5,383 nucleotides of DNA from assembly GCA_016278585.1 (NCBI GenBank), contig JADQBO010000410.1, forward strand, positions 1 through 5,383, in the 5' to 3' direction. This DNA is from Desulfosporosinus sp. GTDB lineage: Bacteria; Bacillota; Desulfitobacteriia; Desulfitobacteriales; Desulfitobacteriaceae. The first letter of the stretch is position 1; every line of letters begins with the position of its first letter. Of the stretch, positions 1 to 4,980 are shown in pieces. Both the position numbers and the translations under genes were made by a program. The notes under the pieces are model-generated. The model had not been told where the DNA came from, ran no database searches, and saw only the letters and a list, made by a program, of their open reading frames with translations.

Positions 1-1109
1 CCACTCTGCTCATGCCTCTGGGAGAGTTGGAAGGTATTGCTCCAGGAGACCGTGTTCTTTCTCAGCGGCAAAAGTTAACTGTTCCAGTTGGACCAGGCCT
101 TCTCGGCCGAATTCTCGATGGACTGGGACACCCTTTGGATGGGCGCCCGCTTCAGACAGAAACGGCATACCCCCTGCAAAATAAGCCACCTAGTGCCTTA
201 TTACGTCCTCGAATCCGGGATATTCTCAGTGTCGGTGTGCGAACGATCGATGGGATCCTGACAATTGGTCGTGGACAACGGATGGGAATCTTTGCTGGAT
301 CTGGTGTAGGAAAGAGTACCTTACTAGGTATGATGGCAAGAAATACGGTTGCTGATATTAACGTTATCGCCTTAATTGGGGAACGGGGTCGAGAACTACG
401 CGACTTCATCGAGAAGGATTTAGGTCCAGAGGGCTTAGAGCGATCGGTGATTATTGTGGCAACATCTGATCAACCTGCTTTAGTACGCTTAAAGGCAGCT
501 TTTACCGCTACAGCAATAGCAGAGTATTTCCGGGACCAGGGACAGAATGTGCTCCTGATGATGGATTCGGTGACTCGTTTTGCTATGGCCCAACGGGAAG
601 TGGGTCTTACGGTAGGTGAACCTCCAGCGACCCGCGGATATCCTCCTTCTGTTTTTGCCCTATTGCCTAAACTTCTGGAACGCTCAGGAATGGCTGAGAT
701 CGGAAGTATTACTGGGATCTATACGGTGTTAGTGGATGGGGACGATCATAATGAGCCGATCGCAGATTCAGTACGTGGAATTCTCGATGGGCACATTGTT
801 TTAACGAGGGAACTGGCCATGCAAAACCAGTTTCCGGCCATTGATATCTTACAATCTGTTAGTCGGGTCATGAATGATGTCGTTAGTACTGAACACAAGG
901 ACCTAGTGGGAAAGGTTCGAGAGTATATTGCAATTTACCGTGATGCGAAGGATTTAATTGACATTGGGGCATATACACCAGGAAGTAACCCTAAGATTGA
1001 TGCAGCTATAGCCCATATGGATCGCATTCAGGCATTCTCTCGACAAAGGGTTGATGAACACATTACCTTTCATCAGATGCTTCAACAGTTAGGGGAAATC
1101 TTTACCTGA
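1..1109 (+). CDS. fliI: Flagellar export ATPase FliI, 5'-truncated by window edge
   Basis: ATPase of the flagellar type III export apparatus. It acts as a cytoplasmic hexamer below the export gate and helps unload and deliver substrates. The first whole codon in frame is at position 3 (reads T-L-L before the Met at 12). That Met is internal, because family members continue upstream through the N-terminal beta-barrel; roughly 70 residues are missing compared with a usual length near 440. Counting from the Met at 12, the Walker A loop GSGVGKST is at 96-103, the GERGRE motif with the catalytic Glu is at 123-128, TSDQPALVR is at 151-159, Walker B (LLMMD) ends at D185, and the family-typical GYPPSVFALLPKLLERSG is at 209-226. 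F1-beta-like rotary ATPases share this fold, but these motifs and the fliJ neighbour favour FliI over type III secretion homologues. The stop is TGA at 1107-1109. All key residues in the visible part are intact. Confidence 0.97.
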   Translation, partial: TLLMPLGELEGIAPGDRVLSQRQKLTVPVGPGLLGRILDGLGHPLDGRPLQTETAYPLQNKPPSALLRPRIRDILSVGVRTIDGILTIGRGQRMGIFAGSGVGKSTLLGMMARNTVADINVIALIGERGRELRDFIEKDLGPEGLERSVIIVATSDQPALVRLKAAFTATAIAEYFRDQGQNVLLMMDSVTRFAMAQREVGLTVGEPPATRGYPPSVFALLPKLLERSGMAEIGSITGIYTVLVDGDDHNEPIADSVRGILDGHIVLTRELAMQNQFPAIDILQSVSRVMNDVVSTEHKDLVGKVREYIAIYRDAKDLIDIGAYTPGSNPKIDAAIAHMDRIQAFSRQRVDEHITFHQMLQQLGEIFT

Positions 1110-1113
1110 GATC

Positions 1114-1161
1114 CCAGCACAACCTGATTTACCGAGAAGGGTTGATAGAGTAAAGTGCTGG
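1114..1161 (+). repeat. Inverted repeat (long-range hairpin) between fliI and fliJ
   Basis: CCAGCAC (1114-1120) is a perfect reverse complement of GTGCTGG (1155-1161). The pairing extends by AT/AT (1111-1112 with 1162-1163) if one C is bulged. Inside the loop, AACC (1121-1124) can pair with GGTT (1140-1143). The outer right arm ends two bases before the fliJ ribosome binding site (1165-1170). No T-run follows, so it does not look like an intrinsic terminator. A role in fliJ translation or mRNA processing is inference only. Confidence 0.5.
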
Positions 1162-1164
1162 ATA

Positions 1165-1170
1165 GAGGAG
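1165..1170 (+). promoter_or_regulatory. Ribosome binding site of fliJ
   Basis: GAGGAG lies 8 nt before the ATG at 1179. It decides the start: the upstream in-frame GTG codons at 1155 and 1170 have no usable Shine-Dalgarno sequence at proper spacing, and the first of them lies in the inverted-repeat arm. Confidence 0.75.
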
Positions 1171-1178
1171 TGGAAACG

Positions 1179-1628
1179 ATGGGGCGATTTCGATTTCGTT
1201 TAGACGCAAGCCTTCAATTAGCGCAACAGGTTTTAGAGTCGGCACAATTGGAGTATGCCTTAGAACTACAGCGTTGGCAGGTCTGTGTCCAAGCCTGCGA
1301 GGCTCAACAAGGGCGTTATAACGAAGCTCAAGAAGGTCAACGAGACGCTGGTCGTCATCGGCCAGAAGAATTGGGACTTTGCCAAGTTTTTGCTCTGCAG
1401 CAACGACGGTTGTTGCGCCAATGTGAAGCAAACCAGAAAAAGCAAGACCTTGTCATGGAGGATGCACGTCGGTGTTTATTGGAAGCACATCGAGAAGTTG
1501 AGAAGTATGAGCGTCTCAAGGAAAAACAAGCGACAGCTTTTCAAGTGGCAGAGTTGCAGAAGGAACAAAAGGTATTGGATGAAACCGGACAAGTTCTTCA
1601 TTGGCTTGGCAAAACACAGGTCAATTGA
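1179..1628 (+). CDS. fliJ: Flagellar FliJ, export chaperone/ATPase stalk
   Basis: FliJ is a small cytoplasmic coiled-coil protein that fits into the FliI hexamer like the gamma stalk of F1-ATPase, contacts the export gate (FlhA) and recycles export chaperones. The 149-residue product has the usual length and opens with the family-like basic/aromatic MGRFRFRLDASLQ. The rest is almost all helix-forming and rich in Q, E, R and K, with heptad-like Leu/Ala spacing as in the two-helix hairpin of the family (about residues 10-60 and 65-135). Sequence conservation in FliJ is low, so the call rests on size, N-terminus, composition and position directly after fliI. The ATG at 1179 is chosen over in-frame GTG codons at 1155 and 1170 because of the GAGGAG site. 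Five Cys (36, 40, 68, 82, 99) are unusual for such a small cytoplasmic helical protein. The gene ends 27 nt before flbD. Confidence 0.88.
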   Translation: MGRFRFRLDASLQLAQQVLESAQLEYALELQRWQVCVQACEAQQGRYNEAQEGQRDAGRHRPEELGLCQVFALQQRRLLRQCEANQKKQDLVMEDARRCLLEAHREVEKYERLKEKQATAFQVAELQKEQKVLDETGQVLHWLGKTQVN

Positions 1629-1643
1629 TGAATATGGACTAAT

Positions 1644-1649
1644 GGAGGT
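1644..1649 (+). promoter_or_regulatory. Ribosome binding site of flbD
   Basis: GGAGGT is 6 nt before the ATG at 1656. It is a strong Shine-Dalgarno match that fixes the start of this short gene. Confidence 0.8.
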
Positions 1650-1655
1650 CGGATT

Positions 1656-1859
1656 ATGATTTACGTCACTCGCCTAAATGGTAAAGCATTTGCTTTAAAT
1701 CCTGACTTAATGGAAATTATGGAAGAAACCCCGGATACGGTTATTACGTTAACGGGTGGAAATAAATATGTGGTGTCAGAACCGATTGAGGTTCTTATTG
1801 AGCGGATCGCTGAGTTTCGTAGGCGTTGTCGTCCGATCTGCAAAGGGGAGGAGCAATAA
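1656..1859 (+). CDS. flbD: FlbD/SwrD family flagellar protein
   Basis: Small protein of 67 residues in the FlbD family, called SwrD in Bacillus subtilis, where it is needed for high motor torque and swarming. The mechanism is not settled; a link to the stator is the current view. It should not be confused with the Caulobacter transcription regulator also named FlbD. Visible family features are the N-terminal MIYVTRLNG, the FALNPDLMEIMEETPDT stretch (about 12-28), the ITLTGGNKYVV strand pair (30-40), then SEPIEVLIERI and a basic C-terminal helix FRRRCR (54-59). There is no signal peptide or membrane segment. In many Firmicutes this gene follows the hook gene flgE and precedes motAB or fliL; here it follows fliJ directly. 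It ends 5 nt before fliL, whose ribosome binding site lies within its last codons. Confidence 0.93.
   Translation: MIYVTRLNGKAFALNPDLMEIMEETPDTVITLTGGNKYVVSEPIEVLIERIAEFRRRCRPICKGEEQ
1844..1853 (+). promoter_or_regulatory. Ribosome binding site of fliL
   Basis: AGGGGAGGAG, inside the last codons of flbD, lies 11 nt before the ATG at 1865. The spacing is on the long side. An upstream in-frame TTG at 1826 precedes this site and would add 13 residues before the membrane helix, so the ATG is preferred. Confidence 0.65.
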
Positions 1860-1864
1860 GCTTT

Positions 1865-2299
1865 ATGAATCGTAAATCCCTGATTTTGATAATCCTAGCG
1901 TTGTTTCTTGGTGTGGCTCTGGGTGTGGGTGGAACTATTGGCGCTCAAAGGTTTATCTTTAAAACTCCAGAAGAAAGCGCGAAGACGAAGGTAAGCTCAG
2001 CTAAAAAAACCGGTCCATTACTACCTATCGGCGATTTCACCGTGAATTTACAAGGAGGGGCCTTCCTAAAGACCAACATTACTGTCCAAGTAACGGATGA
2101 AAAAGCGGCAGAGCACCTGAAGGAGTCGGACGCCTTCTTAAAGGATCGTGTCAATACAGTATTAGCGAACAAGTCTTTGGCAAATGTCCAGACCTCTGAA
2201 GCCCGTGAAGACTTAAGAGAAGAGTTAATTATGAAACTCAACGAAGTGGCAGAAGATAAGATCATAGATGTCTTATTTCTTTCCTTAGTCTACCAATAA
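1865..2299 (+). CDS. fliL: Flagellar basal body-associated protein FliL
   Basis: Single-pass inner-membrane protein that sits around the stator units (MotAB) at the basal body and supports stator activity and torque. The 144-residue product has a short basic start (MNRK), one hydrophobic helix at about 5-27, a charged linker (33-49), and the FliL domain opening with PLLPIGDFTVNL (51-62). A predicted helix follows at 78-100, then the C-terminal region EDLREELIMKLNEV, ending in a hydrophobic strand LFLSLVYQ that matches the family's usual final strand. The N-in, C-out topology is inferred from the charge pattern. Length is normal for the family. The stop at 2297-2299 is followed by the only spacer in the fliL-fliO segment longer than 15 nt (65 nt before fliM). 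Confidence 0.94.
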   Translation: MNRKSLILIILALFLGVALGVGGTIGAQRFIFKTPEESAKTKVSSAKKTGPLLPIGDFTVNLQGGAFLKTNITVQVTDEKAAEHLKESDAFLKDRVNTVLANKSLANVQTSEAREDLREELIMKLNEVAEDKIIDVLFLSLVYQ

Positions 2300-2300
2300 C

Positions 2301-2316
2301 GTAGTTCGATGACTAC
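2301..2316 (+). repeat. Small inverted repeat after fliL
   Basis: GTAGT (2301-2305) and ACTAC (2312-2316) are exact reverse complements around a 6-nt loop, directly after the fliL stop. The stem is only 5 bp with no T-run, so it is not a terminator. It may form a weak hairpin between fliL and fliM, or be chance. Confidence 0.3.
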
Positions 2317-2365
2317 AAAGATTGAGCATAGGGTTCGAACCACGATAAGAAGGGGGGGGATTTGA
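2309..2365 (+). other. Possible 18-codon leader reading frame before fliM
   Basis: An ATG 9 nt after the fliL stop opens an 18-codon frame coding for a basic peptide (MTTKIEHRVRTTIRRGGI). It ends in TGA at 2363-2365, sharing its last base with the fliM ATG (TGATG). No good Shine-Dalgarno sequence precedes it, so translation would need reinitiation by ribosomes finishing fliL. The TGATG junction is typical of coupled genes, but a frame this short can arise by chance. Confidence 0.2.
2347..2360 (+). promoter_or_regulatory. fliM ribosome binding region with G8 tract
   Basis: AAGAAGGGGGGGGA precedes the fliM start. Eight consecutive G (2352-2359) replace a normal AGGAGG core. The purine tract can still pair with the anti-Shine-Dalgarno through AAGG or GGGG registers, ending about 5-11 nt before the ATG at 2365. 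An in-frame TTG at 2362 is too close to be preferred. Confidence 0.6.
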
Positions 2366-3360
2366 TGGGAGACGTCTTGTCCCAAGCTGAAATTGATGCT
2401 CTGCTGAGTGCGATGTCCGATGGACAAGTTGACGTGGAGGAAATGAAAACAACCAAGGTTCAAAAACGGATTAGAGTGTACGATTTTAAACGTCCGAATA
2501 AGTTTTCCAAGGATCAGATTCACTCCCTCCATAACATTCATGAGAATTTTTGCAGAGGACTTACTACTTACTTTTCAGGGAATTTGCATTCCGTTGTGGA
2601 AAGCTCCGTCCTTTCAATTGAGCAAATAACCTATGATGAATTCATACGTTCTCTGCCGAACCCTACTGTTTTGGGCATCTACTCGTTGAACCCATTGGAA
2701 GGGACAGTCTTAATGGAGGTAAGCCCTTCCTTGACCTTTGCTGTGGTGGATCGATTATTAGGAGGACAAGGGGAAGGATCGGAAAAAAACCGGGATTTGA
2801 CGGAAATTGAAAAAACCATTATTGAAAACCGTCTAAACCAAATGGTTTTCCTCTCGGAAGAGGCTTGGTCAGAGGTTTACGAGCTAAAACCGCACTTTTT
2901 ATCCATGGAATCCAATCCTCAGTTCACACAAATTGTAGCTCCTAACGAAATGGTGGTACTCATAACTCTTGAAGTCAGGATTGGCGAAGCGGTGGGGATG
3001 ATTAATATATGTATGCCCTATCTTGTGCTTGAGCCTATCTTAGATAAGTTAAGTACGTTTTTCCTCTTTTCTACAGAGGCCAAGGTTACTTCCCCGGAAC
3101 AAGTACAAGCGATCCGGAAAAAAATTGAATGGGCAAAGGTAGATATGGTTGCGTTTTTAGGTAATACTGAAATTCTCGTCAGAGATCTCTTGGATCTTGC
3201 TAAGGGAGATGTGATTCCACTGAATCAATCCGTTCAGGACCCACTACCAATTTATGTGGGGGACTTTATGAAGTTTAAGTCCCTCCCTGGTCTTCACGGA
3301 GAACATCTTGCCGTTCAGATTACGGAAATAATTAAGGAAGGAGGGGAACAAGATGGGTAA
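2365..3360 (+). CDS. fliM: Flagellar motor switch protein FliM
   Basis: C-ring switch protein that binds phosphorylated CheY and passes the signal to FliG, changing rotation direction. The 331-residue product is of normal length. Its N-terminal CheY-P docking peptide LSQAEIDALL is at residues 5-14, followed by a flexible acidic linker to about 33. The FliM core begins with VYDFKRPNKFSKDQ (38-51). The conserved GGQG loop (133-136), which contacts FliG in the family, is intact within the CheC-like middle domain (about 45-240). The C-terminal SpoA/FliN-like domain is at about 255-325. It lacks the catalytic Glu/Asn motif of CheC phosphatases, as expected for FliM. The last 8 nt overlap the start of fliY, so the two C-ring proteins are probably translationally coupled. 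The ATG at 2365 is favoured over the TTG one codon earlier. Confidence 0.97.
   Translation: MGDVLSQAEIDALLSAMSDGQVDVEEMKTTKVQKRIRVYDFKRPNKFSKDQIHSLHNIHENFCRGLTTYFSGNLHSVVESSVLSIEQITYDEFIRSLPNPTVLGIYSLNPLEGTVLMEVSPSLTFAVVDRLLGGQGEGSEKNRDLTEIEKTIIENRLNQMVFLSEEAWSEVYELKPHFLSMESNPQFTQIVAPNEMVVLITLEVRIGEAVGMINICMPYLVLEPILDKLSTFFLFSTEAKVTSPEQVQAIRKKIEWAKVDMVAFLGNTEILVRDLLDLAKGDVIPLNQSVQDPLPIYVGDFMKFKSLPGLHGEHLAVQITEIIKEGGEQDG
3338..3344 (+). promoter_or_regulatory. Ribosome binding site of fliY
   Basis: AAGGAGG, within the last codons of fliM, is 8 nt before the ATG at 3353. This optimal site supports that start over the in-frame ATG at 3365. Confidence 0.85.
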
Positions 3361-4603
3361 TGGAATGCTCTCTCAGGAAGAGATTGATGCGTTGCTTAGA
3401 GGAACACTAGAACCAGACTTGGAGACACCGCCGGAACCGGAACCGAACCTAGAACCGGACCCAGCTCCAGAGATACTTTCATCGTCAACAAACGATCTTA
3501 TTAGTGAGATGGAACAAGATACCCTGGGAGAAATCGCCAATATTTCAATGGGTACCGCAGCCACGACCTTATCACAGCTTTTAGGTAAAAAAGTGGATAT
3601 CACCACTCCAAAAGTCGACTTGACGACCTCGGAGCAGATTCGCCAGGATTATCCGATCCCTTCCGTGATTTGTGATGTCAAATATAAAGCTGGAATTGAG
3701 GGATCCAATCTCTTGATCCTTTCCCAAAGGGATGGCTCGGTGATTGTGGACCTGATGATGGGGGGAGATGGGAAAAATCCGTCCGAAGGACTTTCAGAAC
3801 TTCAAATTAGCGGGATCTCTGAGGCGATGAACCAAATGATGGGGTCAGCTGCCACCTCTATGTCGACCATGTTTAATGCAATGGTTGACATTACTCCACC
3901 AAATTTGGTGCTGAATGATTTGTCCATGGGCAGAGATGTGATTCAGGAATTCTTGTCTCCAGAGGAGTTGCTAGCACGGATCTCTTTCCGGATGGTTGTG
4001 GAAGATGTCATTGACAGTACTCTTGTTCAAGTGATCCCGCTCAGTGTCGCTAAAGGGATGGTCAATAAGCTAATGAATGTGATGAGTGGTGGCAGCCCTG
4101 CAGCACCGGCTGCACAGCCTTCCCCCCCTGCCCAACCTACACCTGCACCTGCTTATCAACCTGTACAGCCATCCCCGCCACCTGTCTATGAAACTTCAGC
4201 CTATGAAGGGGCACCTTATTCGACGCCTATGGGCTATCCTCCTCCTGATGCTGCTCCACAGTCTGGCACTCAAGGAAGAATGCAGACCCCTGTTCAACCG
4301 GTACAGTTTGCACCGCTTCAGCCAGGGCCTCCGACCATTCAGCCGGATAACCTGAGTTTGATTCTGGATGTACCGTTACAAATAAGCGTAGAACTTGGGC
4401 GAGCGAAAAAAACCATTAAAGAGATTCTGGATATGGGACCTGGTTCAGTTATTGAACTGGATCGTCTAGCGGGGGAATCTGTGGATATGATTGTTAATGG
4501 CAAGTTGATCGCTAAATGTGAAGTAGTAGTTATTAATGAGACGTTTGGAATTCGAATTACAGATATTGTACATCCCATGGAACGAATGAATTCGCTGAAA
4601 TAA
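3353..4603 (+). CDS. fliY: FliY, motor switch protein and CheY-P phosphatase (FliN-type C-terminus)
   Basis: C-ring protein of Gram-positive and some other bacteria that replaces FliN and also dephosphorylates CheY-P at the motor. The order along the 416 residues is: a CheY-P docking peptide MLSQEEIDALL (5-15); an acidic Pro/Glu linker with EP repeats (26-40); a CheC-like phosphatase domain (about 45-245); a Pro/Ala/Gln-rich linker (about 247-332); and a SpoA/FliN domain (about 335-410). Both phosphatase motifs of the [D/S]xxxExxN type are intact: D56-E60-N63 and S153-E157-N160. It is longer than the B. subtilis protein (about 378 residues), mostly because of the long second linker. The linker DNA contains a C7 run (4122-4128). 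The first 8 nt overlap fliM, and cheY follows after 13 nt. The gene is sometimes annotated fliN; the phosphatase half makes fliY the better name. Confidence 0.96.
   Translation: MGNGMLSQEEIDALLRGTLEPDLETPPEPEPNLEPDPAPEILSSSTNDLISEMEQDTLGEIANISMGTAATTLSQLLGKKVDITTPKVDLTTSEQIRQDYPIPSVICDVKYKAGIEGSNLLILSQRDGSVIVDLMMGGDGKNPSEGLSELQISGISEAMNQMMGSAATSMSTMFNAMVDITPPNLVLNDLSMGRDVIQEFLSPEELLARISFRMVVEDVIDSTLVQVIPLSVAKGMVNKLMNVMSGGSPAAPAAQPSPPAQPTPAPAYQPVQPSPPPVYETSAYEGAPYSTPMGYPPPDAAPQSGTQGRMQTPVQPVQFAPLQPGPPTIQPDNLSLILDVPLQISVELGRAKKTIKEILDMGPGSVIELDRLAGESVDMIVNGKLIAKCEVVVINETFGIRITDIVHPMERMNSLK
3431..3459 (+). repeat. Imperfect hexamer repeat coding for the EP linker of FliY
   Basis: CCGGAA-type units (CCGGAACCGGAACCGAACCT followed by AGAACCGGA) form a short imperfect tandem repeat encoding Glu-Pro pairs between the docking peptide and the phosphatase domain. 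Such units change linker length in frame when they expand or contract. Confidence 0.55.
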
Positions 4604-4609
4604 AGGAGG
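4602..4609 (+). promoter_or_regulatory. Ribosome binding site of cheY
   Basis: AAAGGAGG begins inside the fliY stop codon. It is 7 nt from the GTG at 4617 (good spacing) but only 3 nt from the out-of-frame ATG at 4613, so it points to the GTG. Confidence 0.8.
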
Positions 4610-4616
4610 AATATGA

Positions 4617-4979
4617 GTGAGTGCTACAATAATGATTGTCGACGATGCGGCGTTTATGCGTATGATGCTTAAAGACATTTTGCTGAAAAATGGGTTTAAT
4701 GTGGTTGGGGAAGCGGAAAATGGGGCTTTGGCTGTCGAAAAGTATAAAGAATTACAACCAAACCTGACGATTATGGATATTACAATGCCTGAAATGGATG
4801 GTCTTCAAGCAGTCAAAGAAATTCGAAAACAGGATTCAAAAGCCCGCATCATTATGTGCAGTGCCATGGGCCAACAATCCATGGTTATTGAAGCGATTCA
4901 GTCCGGAGCTAAAGATTTCGTGGTTAAGCCCTTCCAAGCGGAACGCGTGGTTGAGGCTGTCACTAAGGCGTTGAAGTAA
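4617..4979 (+). CDS. cheY: Chemotaxis response regulator CheY
   Basis: Single-domain response regulator, phosphorylated by CheA, which binds FliM/FliY to control motor direction. The 120-residue product is a complete receiver domain with no output domain. The acidic pocket is D9-D10, the phospho-acceptor is D54 in IMDITMPEMDG, the conserved hydroxyl residue is S82 in CSAMGQQS, the switch aromatic position is F101, and the conserved Lys is K104 in VVKPF. MCSAMGQQSMV and the opening IVDDAAFMRMM match the B. subtilis protein closely from memory, as does its place between fliY and fliO. The start is the GTG at 4617. An ATG at 4613 is in another frame, stops after 20 codons, and would not give CheY. 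The next in-frame ATG (4632) would cut into the first beta strand. It ends 1 nt before fliO. Confidence 0.97.
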   Translation: MSATIMIVDDAAFMRMMLKDILLKNGFNVVGEAENGALAVEKYKELQPNLTIMDITMPEMDGLQAVKEIRKQDSKARIIMCSAMGQQSMVIEAIQSGAKDFVVKPFQAERVVEAVTKALK

Positions 4980-4980
4980 A

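Noticed and set aside
1111..1163. Intrinsic terminator between fliI and fliJ
   Set aside because: The stem encloses a loop of 34 nt and no T-run follows the right arm.
1129..1431. A 100-codon minus-strand frame across fliJ
   Set aside because: It is antisense to a supported gene, with no ribosome binding site and no family resemblance.
1285..1659. A 124-codon + strand frame overlapping fliJ, starting at GTG and ending in an ATGA overlap with flbD
   Set aside because: It lies in the +1 frame of a convincing fliJ, has no recognisable domain or ribosome binding site, and its Lys/Arg-rich content reflects out-of-frame reading of fliJ codons.
2333..2340. GGTTCGAA resembling a tRNA T-loop
   Set aside because: No acceptor, D or anticodon arms can be formed around it; it is just the palindrome in the spacer.
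2322..2349. Possible promoter in the fliL-fliM spacer (TTGAGC, then GATAAG after 16 bp; or sigma-28-like CGATAA)
   Set aside because: The sigma-A match is weak at both boxes, and no TAAA-type -35 stands at the right distance for sigma-28.
4086..4355. An 89-codon + strand frame over the FliY linker
   Set aside because: It is a shifted reading of low-complexity proline codons, giving His/Leu/Pro-rich sequence without domain character; kept only as the predicted tail after a C-tract slip.
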